Made by a program: the position numbers and the translations under genes. The notes under the pieces are model-generated. The model did no database searches and was not told the origin of the DNA. It saw only the letters and a program-made list of their open reading frames with translations. Below, piece by piece: positions 11,601 through 24,000 of a DNA stretch of 60,000 bases (positions are counted from its first letter, which is position 1; each line of letters begins with the position of its first letter). This DNA is from Cryptomeria japonica (lineage: Eukaryota; Streptophyta; Pinopsida; Cupressales; Cupressaceae), in the NCBI RefSeq assembly GCF_030272615.1, contig NC_081409.1, forward strand, positions 530,882,291-530,942,290. The letters are read 5' to 3'.

Positions 11601-12260
11601 AATTTAAGATTAAAGATTAGTAGTTGTTATAGACTTTGTTTAAGTAATGGAAATCATTTAGGTGTGATGGATTATGTTGCTTAGGAGATTGAGCTTCTTG
11701 TCTTAGAGATTTTTAGTAAAACTTAAAGGATATTCTAGTCTTTTTAAAGAGAATGGTTATATTATCTATGTTTCTTTTATGATGAATTATAGAATGGAAA
11801 TTAGGAGTATTTGATTTGGTAGTTTCTAAAAGAATCTAAAGAGTGTGACTAAGTTATGCATATGTGTTAAACATTTATCATAGTTGTATGGAAAGTAAAT
11901 GAATAGATGGATGACAGAATATGATGTTCTAAGATGAATATGTGATGTGTTAAGATTTTGTCAAGTAGTGGCGTTGAGATACCCTAGGGAATGGATTTGC
12001 ATTGTATGAGTTTATATAGAGTTATGTTAATGATTAAATGGTCACTCCGCTTGCGTAATATGATTCTATGGTTATGTTCTTGTTGATTTATGTATTCATG
12101 TATATAGTTAATGACACATTGATGAATAATTGTAGTAATGTTGCATTAATAAATATAGTAATAGCGTAGTTGTAATGGTTATCTTAAAAGAAAGACAAAA
12201 TATCTGTTTTTGTTAGTATATTTTGGTTTATTTCTCTAGGGTATTTTGGTGGGAATTACA
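8621..12260 (+). repeat. truncated LTR related to the large Ty3 element (solo or 3' LTR remnant)
   Basis: This 3.6 kb block aligns by eye with 21100-24688. Shared landmarks are the T-rich start, TTTTATTGGTTGAGA near 9177, GGGGGAGTGGGCTTCC near 10625, CATCTCCTAGCATGGGGGG near 11190 and the end TCTCTAGGGTATTTTGG...ATTACA at 12260. The roughly 730 bp that should precede it are missing, replaced by the LTR of the leftmost Ty3 element. No primer binding site follows, so it is not a 5' LTR. Helicase pseudogene sequence starts right after it. Many substitutions against the other two LTR copies suggest an older or different subfamily. Confidence 0.75.
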
Positions 12261-13459
12261 TAAACACCATGAAAATTAATAGTTTTCTCATTCATTATGA
12301 CATACCACAGTGTGTCACCTATAGAAACTTCAATGACAAACAAAAAAAAACAATTAACATTATCATATCCCACTATCACACAAATTAGGATACATTTCCC
12401 TTGTTTATGATTATCCAAGGCACAAAAATAATAGGTAAGTCATTTTAATTGGTATCATCAGTCAAGAAATTGAAAAAATTGATATTTTGGATTAATCTCC
12501 TCTACGTCTACTTGTGCCCATTGGAGTTACAACCTTCCACATTGGAGCTTAAACAATCCATTCAAAATTAAATGCTAAGAAGATAATTTGGTAAACTAGA
12601 AGGAACAAGACTTACAAGTTTCCAAGAGGAAATGTCACATATCAAATACGTATTGATATATGAGATGAGTTTCCTTGGAGAAGTTCCTTGAAAATATAGA
12701 TTCTTTCCTTTAACAAAAATTTCCAATAAACTCTCATCAAAATTGGAGGAATGTTTTGTATTGAAATTACATGCAAGTTCTCAAATTTAAGTCACAATAT
12801 ATTTTATTCATTATTATTGCAATCCATTTTTTACAATACGTATTATTCAATACAATCATAAAGATTGTTATTCAAGCATATATCTATAATATTAGTTGAA
12901 GACTTGGCACAGTTGCCTCTATTCAATTATAAACTACCATATGATATCAAAAAACATGTAAAGTTTTAATGGAAAGAATTGCAAATAGTGGTTACTTTAG
13001 ATCATATTTTCAAATAAGATGGACAAAGCAATGAGAAAGAAATATTTTAAATCAAATGAACTATAAAATATAAAAGATGCAAACCCTACAATTGATAAGT
13101 GGATGTTACTTATAATAAGATCTAGTGTCACCCTTACTACAACATGCAATGAAGATTTCAAAAATAGTGTTCATTTGTATTAAAAAAATGATAATTTTCA
13201 CAACCATAATATGAATTAATTATATAATTTATCAAACTGAGTTGCATGAAGCATTGTTGTAAGAAGTTGGAAGTATTATTGCTGCAAAAGGAGGTGCAAA
13301 CAATAACATTGATATAGGTTTATTACTTAGTAAGAAGGCCAGGGTAATGTTAACATCAAACTTATTGATAGAAGTAGGTATTTTAAATGAAGAACTAGGA
13401 TATATCTAAATTAGTATATATAGACCCATAATTGGACCACCTGAACCACCAACATATGT
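12261..13459 (+). pseudogene. PIF1/Helitron-type helicase pseudogene, N-terminal and middle part
   Basis: Conceptual translation, with frame changes, gives the ordered motifs of a PIF1-family 5'-3' DNA helicase. They are a degenerate P-loop (IIQGTKIIGKSF, 12410-12445), a VPIGVTTFHIGA block near 12515 (usually APTGxAAFNI), Walker B near 12650 (KYVLIYEMSF, where the usual D is Y, codon 12659-12661), DLAQLP at 12901, TLDHIF, and near 13330 SKKARVMLTSNL followed by GPPEPPTYV at the break. The gene is cut at 13459 by the Ty3 composite and resumes at 49350. Helitron transposases carry such a helicase after a Rep domain; I see no Rep domain, so a free PIF1-like gene is also possible. Confidence 0.8.
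13455..13459. repeat. target-site duplication, left copy (TATGT)
   Basis: TATGT immediately before the 5' LTR; same 5 bp as at 49350-49354. It lies inside the helicase pseudogene. Confidence 0.92.
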
Positions 13460-14183
13460 TGTAGTGTTCGTCCCTGATTCATCTTATGATTTATGCATCG
13501 ATAGACATATTTAGACTCTTTGATTATGTTTAGGCTAGTACTTGTGACTTTATTCCTATCTGAGATGCTTATTTATGATGCTAGAAATTTTATATGGACA
13601 TTTGATTTATGATGATCCATGTGGATGATGACATGTCCTAGACTATTATGATGGGTGGACTTATATTTGATGATTTATATGCACCCATTATTCATGGATA
13701 AATTATATTGTTTATAAGATCATGATGATACCTTGACGGTGCTAACCCCATTTCATGATTATGTTTGATGAGTTAATGCTATGATGGTTGTGATTGTCTT
13801 ACTATTGTATTCGTGATAGAGAAAATTTCATACCACTCATTGCAAGAATGATATGATGTTGCAATTCTCTTTCACCGACATGACCATTTATGATATTTGT
13901 TCTTGTATATGTTATCTTGTGGATATTGGTGGTTGGAAGATTGCAGGTACTAGACATCGATTCCACCTAGTCTCACAGGTCTGAGTGTGTCTTCATCCCA
14001 ATGTAAAGTTGATCAGAGGTGACATGAGTTCCCTCTATATAGTGCTATAGACTTAAGTTGTCATCCTTGCCAGTTTAAGTGTCTTGGCATGAGTTGTCAT
14101 GTTGGTATCTTGTGACGTGTTGTTTGACCCTAGGTTGGGTTGCATTGTGGTGTTATTATTATTTAATTGATTCATATATTTTA
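13460..14183 (+). repeat. 5' LTR of the chromovirus, first piece
   Basis: Closely similar over its whole length to 29234-29957 (start of the 3' LTR). It stops where Copia A begins at 14184. No coding content is expected; short open frames inside are chance. Confidence 0.93.
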
Positions 14184-15445
14184 TGTTTGGGAATATGGAT
14201 AAATTGATTATGTGCTGCATTCATGTTTTGTCATTGATGTCAACACTAGTTGTTATGGTTGGTTACCGACAGACGGGTTTTGGTTACCGGTAGAAGATCT
14301 AGTGTTACCGACAGAAGGGGCTATCTGTTGGACACTTCCAACATATTTGGATCAATGGAGTATGTTTGTTTTTATGTGTTACATGCTTCTGGAGCATGTT
14401 TTGGTTAGTTTATATTGACTTGGTGATCAGATGCTATCATACACTCTTGTAAACCCTTACCGACATGGGTTTAAGGTTCAACTGGTAGAGATTTCACTAA
14501 GAAACCTTGACATAATGCATAAGTGGTGTTGGTGTGGCTTCTAGATGGAATTTAGGATGCAGAAGGTGATCCCTGATCGTACTTCAATTGATTGAAGACA
14601 TTTATTTGGATTCAAATTAGGTCCGGTACCTATCTAGGTTATGGACCGGTATCATGTTAATGTGTTCTCTACATGTTACCAGAATGACTTATGGATTGGT
14701 TATTGTTTTTTTATCTAAAGCCGACATGGAATATCATTGTAATATGGATGTATGTAATGATCTTATTTTAATATCTCTAGGTGGCTGACCTAATTGGTTT
14801 AGGTCTTAGGCTTTGTATAAATTGATGTAAGATCTCATTGTATATCATGAATGGGTATGGTATGGGAATGAAATAAGTGTTTCATGGTCGTGGAATGCAA
14901 TATCATATGTGAAGGATATTTGGTCGATCATAGGTGATCAAATTGGGTTTAAGGAAGAGGTCAAAGGCCTCTGATATTGAGCTTAACCGGGACTGTAATC
15001 AGGCATGGTAGATTCTATCTCTGACAGTTCATTCTTTTGGATTGTTGTGTATTTATCTTGAGGTGGTTATAACCTCTCTCTAGTTAGTGAGACTCTTTTG
15101 TAATGAGCATTACGCTCTAGGCACTATGCCTTCCTGCATGTGTGGGCCCCTTATTGTATCACATAATTTCTGCAAAAGTATCATCTTACTATGGGTGAGC
15201 TTCCCACCGTGGTTTTTTCCTTTCCGATTTTGCCATGTACAAATCACGGTGTTATGTGGTATGGTTAAATTGTGTTAATTCGTTGTTTCATTCTTAGGTT
15301 TTCTTTCTTATCAATATCTATTTCTACTATTACGGTATTCAACATTTATGTGCTCTAGTTAAAGGTTATTAAGTGGTTTGATTGACATAATCTGTTAACA
15401 ACTGATTCACCCCCCCCTCTCAATTGTTCACCGGTTATCCTAACA
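14184..15445 (+). repeat. 5' LTR of Copia A
   Basis: Starts TGTTTGGGAATATGG and ends ATCCTAACA. It contains a TATA box (TATAAAT, 14816-14822), the CCACCGTGGTTTTTTCC block near 15200 that is common in plant Copia R-U5 regions, and the C-run CACCCCCCCCTCTC near 15410. Confidence 0.95.
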
Positions 15446-15447
15446 AT

Positions 15448-15459
15448 TGGTATCAGAGC
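15448..15459 (+). other. primer binding site of Copia A
   Basis: TGGTATCAGAGC, two bases after the LTR. This is the complement of the initiator methionine tRNA 3' end, as usual for plant Copia elements. Confidence 0.9.
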
Positions 15460-15503
15460 TATGGTCCTCTTTTGCAGAAGCTTAACTGCTTGAGGTAGAT
15501 CCT

Positions 15504-16513
15504 ATGGCAACTAATCCACCGGAAACTATTTTCAAAAGAGAAATCCCATAAATTATGGGATATGGAAAATCCGAATGGAGAATCATCTAAGATATCTTGG
15601 CAAGGATATTTGAGAGATCACTGAGAAAGGATATACACCTTATGATCCGACATCTAGAAATTCTGCTCCTACAGACTTGGACAAGAATATTGAAAATGAT
15701 TGCAGAGCTAGAGAAGCCCTCTTGTGTGCACTTACTGATCAGCAAATCATAGGACTAACTGATAAATCATCGGCAAAGGTTATGTGGGATAAATTGCAAA
15801 CTCTGAATGAAGGTGATCCTACTTTCAAGATTGCTAAACTTAATGGTTATCGAGTAACGTATGAGAACTTGAAGATGGAAGATAATGAAAGAATTGTTAT
15901 ATTTATGGAAAGAGTAAATGAGATTGTTATGGGAATTCAATGTTGTGGAGGATCTCTGAGTGAAGATGAAATAGTTTCCAAAGTCTTGAGAGCCCTTCCA
16001 CCGGCTTACAAGATGAAGGCAACTGTAATTAATGAATTGAGAACAATGGCAAACACTTCAATTAATAGAGACATTCTGATTGGGAAATTATCTACTTTTG
16101 AGCTTGAAGAATTTGGACCTTCTGGAGCTCTAAAATCTGAACCTATTTTTCATGCATCATCATCTAGCAACAAAAGTGATTGGAAAGCCTTATATGCAAA
16201 ATAATTGGAAGATATGAGGAAAGAGGATGAATAATTTGAGCAACTTGAAGCCTTATTTTCTAGAAGAGTACCTAAAGGACTGGCAGGAAGTAATAATGAA
16301 GGAAAAGAACCTTTAAAATGTTTTGCATCTAGATGTCCTGAAAGGAATGCAATATTTGAAGAGAGAGTTAAGAAATCATTTAAGCCTAATCATAATAGAT
16401 ATAGATTCAAGAAAAGAAAACAATGCTACATAGCGGATGAGAAAGGAGTAAGTGATGACTCTGAGGATGAACCGGCAGTAGACTTTGCTAGTGGATCCGA
16501 CAATGGAAAGGAA
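15504..16513 (+). pseudogene. gag of Copia A
   Basis: The likely start is ATG at 15504 (MATNPPETIFKREI). The frame changes within the next 100 bp and then opens for 175 codons from 15677, with the UBN2/Copia Gag blocks LTDQQIIGLTDKSSAKVMWD, MEDNERIVIFMERV, EDEIVSKVLRALPPAYKM and TFELEEFG. A stop at 16202-16204 and another at about 16232 follow in the same frame. The zinc knuckle near 16315-16340 reads PLKCFASRCPER. Compared with KCFNCNKIGHMASRCP in Copia D, eight residues, including a C and the H, are missing in frame. RNA packaging by this Gag would be impaired even without the stops. Confidence 0.85.
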
Positions 16514-17690
16514 TGGGTGTTCTATTCTTTAAAGGAAGATGAACCAGAACCGGCTATCATGAATGAAGAAAATGCCCTGGAAGTAAAATTTGAAGACAAG
16601 GATGAATTGGTAATTGATAGTGGATGCTCACATCATATCACTAGAGATAAAAGAAAATTTATGTCCCTGCAAGAATACAATGGCGGTCAAGTCAGATTTG
16701 GAGATGACAAAGCATGTATGATCAAAGGTAGAGGTATTATTTCTCTGGATGGCAAGAATAATATTGATAATGTCTATTATGTAGAAGTTTTAAAGCATAA
16801 TCTTTAAGTGATGGTCAATTGGTGGACAAGGGTTTCCAACTTCAGTTTAAAGATAGAAAATGCAAAATCATTTACAAAACTGGTCTGGAGATTGCAACCG
16901 GTACTCAAACTGGAGGTAATATCTTTCACTTGAATATTGGTAATAAGACATGTTTGATTGCTCATATTGATGAGAGTTTGTTATGGCATAAGAGGTTATG
17001 TCACGTTAATTTTGATTGTATTGTCAAGATCAGTTCAACAAAGGTAGTTAGAGATATACCTAAGACTATGAAGCCTTATAATCTAGTATGTAAGGAATGT
17101 CAATTGGGAAAGAAAGTTAGAACTTCGTTTAAGATCATACATGATAAGTCTAATGATGTACTTGATTTGATTCACACTGACTTATGTGGTCCAACAAGGA
17201 CTAGAATCTTTCAAGGTGATAGGTATTTCATGTTGATTATTGATGACTATTCTAGGATGATGTGGGTGACTTTTATTAGGGAGAAGTCTGAAGCCTTTAA
17301 GAAATTCAAGATCTTTAAAGAAAAGGTAGAAATAGAAACAGGGAGTACATAAGTCTACATCTACTAGAGAGAAGCAGTGAGTACAACAGTCTACACAATC
17401 AACAAAGCTCACATCAAAGGTGAAATCGGTAAGACCCCTTATGAATTATGGTTTGGACATATACCTACTGTTATATATTTCAGAATTTTTGGAAGTAAAC
17501 ATTATATCAAAAGGGATGATTCAATGGGGAAGTTTGATCCTAGATGTGATGAAGGGATATCTCTTGGATATTCAATTCAAAGAAAAGCATATAGATGTTA
17601 TAACAAAAGATTGTAGAAAATTGTGGAGAGCACAAATGTGAAAGTAGATGAGCAATACAAAAATTAATCTATATCATATGATAGGGAACT
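16514..17690 (+). pseudogene. protease and integrase of Copia A
   Basis: The Copia protease active site is DSGCSHHIT with its aspartate codon at 16616-16618. A one-base loss near 16806 shifts the frame. The pre-integrase HHCC zinc domain follows (LLWHKRLCHVNFD near 16980, CKECQLGKK near 17090), then the core start HTDLCGPTR and LIIDDYSRMMWV. At about 17345 the frame jumps to REAVSTTVY-like sequence: the stretch holding the second catalytic D and the E, about 70 codons in Copia C, is deleted. The rest (17377-17616) has the ELWFG and CDEGISLGYS blocks. Integrase is therefore non-functional. Confidence 0.85.
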
Positions 17691-19410
17691 GGCAATGGAA
17701 ATGATCATAACTGAACTGACAATGCCTCAACCAGCACAAGAAACTGAGATAGTTACACCAGTACAATTAGAAAATTCAACTGTGACTAATGATCAAAATA
17801 GTGAACATAAAGTTCAGAAGACACCAAGGTATGTAAGGTTAAATCATTTTGAAGATCAAATCATTGGAGATAGGAACAAGGGAGTTAAGACAAGAAGATG
17901 ACTGACAAATGAAGAGGTATGTCTTATTTCTCAAATTTAACCAGCATCTGTTATTGAAGCTTGTAAAGATAAACATTGGTTAAAGGCTATGGAAGATGAA
18001 TTAGATCAGATAGAAAAGAATGAGACTTGGACTTTAGTTCCCCAACCCAAAATTAAGAATATTATTGGAACTAAATGGGTTTTTATGAATAAACTGAATG
18101 AGGATGGTCAAGTTGTAAGAAACAAGGCTAGATTATTTTGTAAAGGATATTCTCAAATGGAAGGAATTGATTATGGTGAGACATTTGCACTTGTACCTAG
18201 AATTGAAGATGTTAGACTATTTCTTGCCTATGCATCTTATGAGAATTATAAGGTCTATCAAATGGATGCTAAATGTGCATTTTTGAATGGTGAACTTGAG
18301 GAAGAAGTATACATTGAGCATCCTGATGGATTTTCACTGATAGATGATAAAGATATGGTTTGAAAGAAGCTCTTAGAGCTTGGCATGCAAGGTTGGATAA
18401 ATATCTTTTGAAGCTTGGTTTTACTAAAGGTGGTGCTAATAGTAATTTATATTATTAGATCACTGATGACAATATTCTGATTATTGAAGTATTTTTTGAT
18501 GATATCATTTTTGGAGGAGAAGATAAATTGTGCATGGAATTCTTTAATAATATGAAGAATGAAATTGAAATGTCCATGATTGGTGAAATGAGATTTTTCT
18601 TAGGTTTGCAGATTACTCAAATTGACAAAGGCATTTTTATCTGTCAAGTTAAGTATCTGAGGGAATTGTTGAAGAAGTTTTGTATGGATAATTCCAAACC
18701 GGCAAGTACTCCTATGGTGACTAGTGAGAAATTATCTATCAAAGATAAATCTACATTGGTAAATCTGACAAGGTATAAGTCTATGATTGGTGGTTTGTTA
18801 TATCTAACTCAGACTAGACTGGATATTATGAATGCAGTAAGTATTGTTTCAAGATATCAAATTAATCCTAAAGAAAATCATGAATGTGCAATAAAGAGGA
18901 TATTTCGGTATTTGCAAGGAACAACAAAATATGGCTTATGGTATTCTAGAGATGATGACTTCACTTTATGTGCATATACAGATCTAGATTGGGCAGGAGA
19001 TACTGATGACAAGAAGAGCACTTCTGGTGGAGCTTTCTTTCTTGGAAAGAAATTGGTTTCATGGATAAGGAAAAAATAGTTATGCATTTCTTTATCTACT
19101 GCAGAAGCTGAATATGTTGCAGCAACAACTAATTGCACTCAAGTCTTGTGGATGAAGCAAATGTTGAAGGATATCAAGGTAAATTGTAGTGAACTGGTAG
19201 TTATGTATTTTGATAACTCTATAGATATTGACATGTCTAAGAATCCATTATTTCACTGTAAGACTAAGCACATCTGAATAAAATATAACTTTCTAAAAGA
19301 CAAGGTAGAAGAAAAAGAAGTCAAACTGGTTTATGTGAACACTAAAGAACAGATTGCAGATATATTCACTAAACCACTATCTAAGGAATCATTTGAGTTT
19401 GAGAGATAGG
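17691..19410 (+). pseudogene. reverse transcriptase and RNase H of Copia A
   Basis: RT starts with ENGETW-like NETWTLVPQPK and IIGTKWVF (about 18020-18075), then [31 protein letters not shown] near 18255. At 18360 a deletion of some 35 bp removes the [12 protein letters not shown] block and shifts the frame. The catalytic box then reads VFFDDIIFG near 18490, with both aspartates kept. RNase H follows: RYLQGT, YTDLDWAGDTDD, STAEAEYVAA near 19095 and IADIFTKPLS near 19355. Stops occur near 18458 (TAG), 19077 and 19276. The pol end is near 19410. Confidence 0.87.
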
Positions 19411-19520
19411 TTAGGGGTTTCTTCCCCTCTGACAGAGAATTGATTGATGTGGTTTGGCATCATTCTAACATGTATTATACAAAATATTATTCATTCTGGC
19501 ACTGATATGTGGTGCTACTA

Positions 19521-19799
19521 CTCAGGGGGAATAGTCAACTTTGAGATTCAAAGGCTTATATTATTGCTTTGATATTTTATCAGATTTTTGGCATTGATGT
19601 CAAATGGGGAGAGATAGTGATGTGAAAATAAATTCAGAACTTTACATAGATATTATTCACAAGGGGAGAGTTATTGATATTCAAAGCTATAGACAAGAGA
19701 TTGTTGGTTATCTTCCATAGGGGGAGACTTGTTTGGCATTTCTTGGTACTTAAGATGTTTTTCACATCTACTGTTGCCATCAATACCAAAGGGGGATAT
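19521..19799 (+). other. polypurine tract and four upstream tract-like copies, Copia A
   Basis: The tract used for priming should be CCAAAGGGGGATAT at 19787-19799, next to the LTR. Similar tracts occur near 19523 (CAGGGGGAATAG), 19604 (AAATGGGGAGAGATAG), 19660 (CAAGGGGAGAG) and 19718 (ATAGGGGGAGA). Between them are TTGGCATTGATGTCAA-like words. No coding frame is present. Confidence 0.7.
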
Positions 19800-21068
19800 T
19801 GTTGGCAATATGGATGAATTGATTATGTGTTGCATTTATGTTTTGTCATTGATGTCAATACTACCTGTTATGGTTGGTTACCAGGAGATAGGTTTTGGTT
19901 ACCAGTAGAAGATCTAGTGTTACCGGCAGAAGGGACTATATGTTGGACACTTCGGGCATGTTTGGATCAATGGAGTATGTTTGGTTTTATGTGTTACATT
20001 CTTTTGGAGCATGTTTTGGTCAGTTAATATTGACTTGGTGATCGAATGCTATCATACACTCTTGTAAACCCTTACCAGCATGGGTTTAAGGTTTAACTGA
20101 CAGAGCTTTCACTGAGAAACCTTAACAAAATGCATAAGTGGTGTTGATGCAAATTCTAGATGGAATTCAGGATGTAGAAGGTGATCCCTGATCATGCTTC
20201 AATTGATTGAAGACATTGCTTTGGCATGGTGGACCCAAATTAGGTCTGGTGCCTATCTAGGTTATGGACCGGTATCATGTTAACGTGTTCTCTACATGTT
20301 ACCGGGATGATTTATGGATTAGTTATTATTGTTTTGGTCTAAAGATGACATGGCATATCATTGTAATATGGATGTATGTAATGATCTTATTGTAATATCT
20401 TTAGGTGGCTGACCTAATTGGCTTAGGCCTTAGGGTTTGTATAAATTGATGTAAGATCTCATTGTAGATCATGAATGGGTATGGTATGGGAATGAAATAA
20501 GTGTGTCGTGGTCATAGAATGCAATATGATATGCAAAGGAGATTTGGTCGATCATAGGTGATCAAATTGGGTTTAAGGAAGAGGTCAAAGGCCTCTAGTT
20601 CTGAGCTTAACTGAGACTGTAATCAGGCATGGTAGATGTTATCTCTGGCAATTCATTCTTCTAGATTGTTATCCATTTATCTTGAGGTGGTTATAACCTC
20701 TCTGTAGTTAGTGATACTCTTTTGTAATGAGCAGTACGCTCTAGGCAGTGTGCCTTCCTGCATGTGTACACCCCTTATTGTATCACATACTTTCTGCAAA
20801 AGTATCATCTGACTATGGGTAGGCTTCCCAGCATAGTTTTTCCCTTTCTGGGTTTTCAAAGTAAAAATCATGATGTTATGTGGTATGGTTGCATTGTGTT
20901 AATTCTTAGTTTTATTCTTAGGTTTTATTGCTTACTGGTATCTATTTCTGCTATTTCGGTATTCAACGTCTATGTACTCCGGTTAAAGGTTATTAAGTGG
21001 TTTTATTGACATAATCTTTTAACAATTGATTCACCCCCCCTCTCAGTTGTTCACCGGTTATCCTAACA
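19800..21068 (+). repeat. 3' LTR of Copia A
   Basis: Starts TGTTGGCAATATGG and ends ATCCTAACA. It is collinear with the 5' LTR, with a TATA box at 20440-20446 preceded by TTAGGGTTTG. Scattered substitutions, many C/T and G/A, separate the pair. Confidence 0.95.
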
Positions 21069-21073
21069 GTTTA

Positions 21074-24000
21074 TTATATTAAAATTAATTAATGTATAGT
21101 TTTGATATTTAATTATTATTGGGTGATTAATTAATATTTATATGTTATCTTTATTAATTTTTGTTAAGCCTTGATTTATTGGTTTATATTTATTTGGTGC
21201 TTTTATATTTATTTAATGATTTGATATTTATTTATTGTTTAATTATTTTCTTATTTGAGCCTTTAGATTTATTGTTTCATTTTTATAGTTTGTTTAATAT
21301 TTAATTTGGGAAATTATTTATATTACCCTTGGTTTATGTTATTATTGGGCTTTTATATTTTATTGTGCCCATTATTTATTTTAATTATTGGTTATTTATT
21401 TTATTATATTTCCTTTGTTACCATTTGGGTTAATTAAATATCATATAACCTATCTATCCTATTTTACTATTGGTTGAAAGAATTGGGTAAGTAAGAAATA
21501 TTATTTTATATTATCTTACGTCAATTTTATGCATGGTAGGTATGGAATATTATTTTATGGTTTATTTTGATTGGCTGGATTATTGCATAGTTTTTTAATG
21601 CAATTTTATTTATATGGCTTTTTGATTTTTTTGTCTGGGTTGGCTTTTTGAAAAAAAATCCTAAGTGATTGAAGATTTTGGGTTTTGCTTGGATCTTGGA
21701 ATTTCGGCTTCGTTGGATTAAGGATTGGAGTTTTTCTTTTTCAAGTTTCTTCACCATAACTTCGATTTACCAGGTTGGAGGAATTCTTCCTTCTGTTAAA
21801 TTTAATTTGAAAAGATTGTTTGCATTGTGTTTGTGAAAAGACTGTCTAGGGAAGGGTGCTGGGAATAGTTGTGAAATATTGTTTATAAAATAAAGTTTGG
21901 GGGTTAATATATTTCTATGAGATCTATTTGCATAAGTATTGTCGTGAATGGTTTTTGTGTAATTATTCTATGATTGTCGTAAGTTTTTCATGCACCTGAT
22001 AATAGCTACCTTGAGAGATCACAAAATCTTTCTTGTTATGATGTCTGTGCATCTTGGTTTATATGTAAATTTATTGACGTGTTACTATTTCTATAAGTGT
22101 TGGTCTATTCTATAGTGGAGACTTGGTATTCCAATGTTGTCAAGATATGAATAGTATTGTGGCCATACCTCACTCGGTTATCGATTCATTTTCTTAATTA
22201 GCGCCTTGAGTTATATTTTTATTTGCATTTTGTCTTGGCTTTGACATCATTTGTTGGACTTAATGGTTCTCCAAACTTGTCCTAATTTTTTTATTCCATA
22301 TTCTAAGTCTGAAGTTAGATGCGCTATATCCCTGCACATATGCACTAACTTAATGAATGTGTTACTGCTTCACATGTGTGCATTATTTATTTAAGTATAT
22401 GTGTTCTTTATATGTGGATGCACTATAAAATTTACTATATGCACTACTTTATCAGGCATAAGCAATGATTTTGTCTGCAAAAGCGCTATCTAGCTTTCCA
22501 TATGCACTATAATGTTTAAAAGAAGCACTGCAAGAATTGACAAAGGTGCTACACTGTTGAATAAATGAGCTAAACTACTCAGTCTCTTGTATTTTGATCA
22601 TTTTGGCTTTTTGTGCTGAGTTTTCCTGAGTCTAATTTTGTACCAGAGGTTGTATTTTGGTATTTCTATGATTATCAGAGATGTTTATTGTCACATTTGG
22701 ATATTTGTTTGTTTTTTTGTCACCAACAAGATGGTTTATGCCTTTTTGTTGAGGGCTATGTATATTGTGTTGACTCCAGCAAGAGGGTTCATTCCTTGCT
22801 ATAGAGAATCGTTCATGATGGCTCCAACGAGATGGTTGTGCCTCTCTATTGAAGATTACTATTGTTCATGGATGAGCAAGAGGAATTTATGCCTTTCTCT
22901 TGTTTATTTATTTATTGTTTGAGGATCTTGATTTATAAATGTTGGCATTATGGCATATGGCTATCACTTCATATTTTGCTTGCCTATGTGTATTTCATGT
23001 GGATTCTATTATGGATTTATGTATTTTCTTGAGCCTCCTTGTTGATGTTTTTATTTGTGATTACCCTAAGGTCTTGGAACATGGTTAGGGGGAGTGGGCT
23101 TCCATGTGTTGGTCAGGGTCATGAGAGAATAGGATATCAAGAGGTTCCTTGTAAGGATGCTTGAAGTCTAGACCACTAGGAACACATTGGAAGTTTTCTT
23201 GATTTAAATAAGATATGATAATAATAATTAATTAGTTGGGCTGGGTAATTAGGACTCACCTAAATAAGGTAATGAAAGGATATTGGTGCCCCACCTCATA
23301 GCTCTTGAGTGGAGGCTTGGGATGAACTTGGGAAGACCGTGGAGACAGTAAACCAAAATCTCTTGATTCTCTCATAGGTTGAGATGGTTCCACATGTCTA
23401 TCTGGGGTGTGGGTGGAGATCTCGATGTTTATATATTATACCCTTCTTTGTGAGGATAGCATGTGATGACACTCTTCCATACATGTGTCCTTATTCCTTA
23501 TGCCATGGTTGTTGATATGCCTCTGGGAGTTTTATTGCTTTTGGTTTAGCCATGTGATGTGATTGGTATTATGGTCTATGTGGTTGCATTTAAGTTGTGA
23601 TTGTAGTTATGTTCATGTCTTTTAGTTGTTATGTGTTAGGGAAGGTCTAGAGTGTGTGTGGGACCTTGTTTCATCTCCTAGTATAGGGGGTGGTTCCTAT
23701 GGTTCCACATGGTTGTGTGTTTTGATGCCTTCTTCTATTGGGATGCTCTTGTGCATGGATGTGGATTATTTATCTCTTTAGCTATTGGATGGATTCTTGG
23801 AGCACATTGATGTATTATGATTCATGTGACATTCATGAGACAGTTGTAGTTGTAGTATGAGCATCATATATATAATGATGTAAATATAATGTAATCTTAT
23901 GTTATGGGAAGGATGTAATAGGAATGTGATCATGACTATTGTATTAGTAAATGTCATTACAATCCTTGTGGGTTTTGTGTTGTATCTTGAATATTGTATA

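Larger units (their letters stand above)
14184..21068 (+). mobile_element. Ty1/copia retrotransposon A
   Basis: A 6,885 bp element with LTRs 14184-15445 and 19800-21068, an initiator-methionine PBS, gag, protease, integrase, RT and RNase H in Copia order, and a polypurine tract. It sits in the chromovirus 5' LTR. The flanking 5 bp are TTTTA (14179-14183) and GTTTA (21069-21073), a target duplication with one mismatch, and the undisturbed sequence is seen near 29950. Coding parts carry deletions in the zinc knuckle, integrase and RT and at least two frameshifts. LTR type is shared with Copia C and more distantly D. Confidence 0.95.

Noticed and set aside
8621-12260. 5' LTR of a further complete element on the plus strand
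   Set aside because: No primer binding site or gag follows; helicase sequence starts directly after the LTR end.
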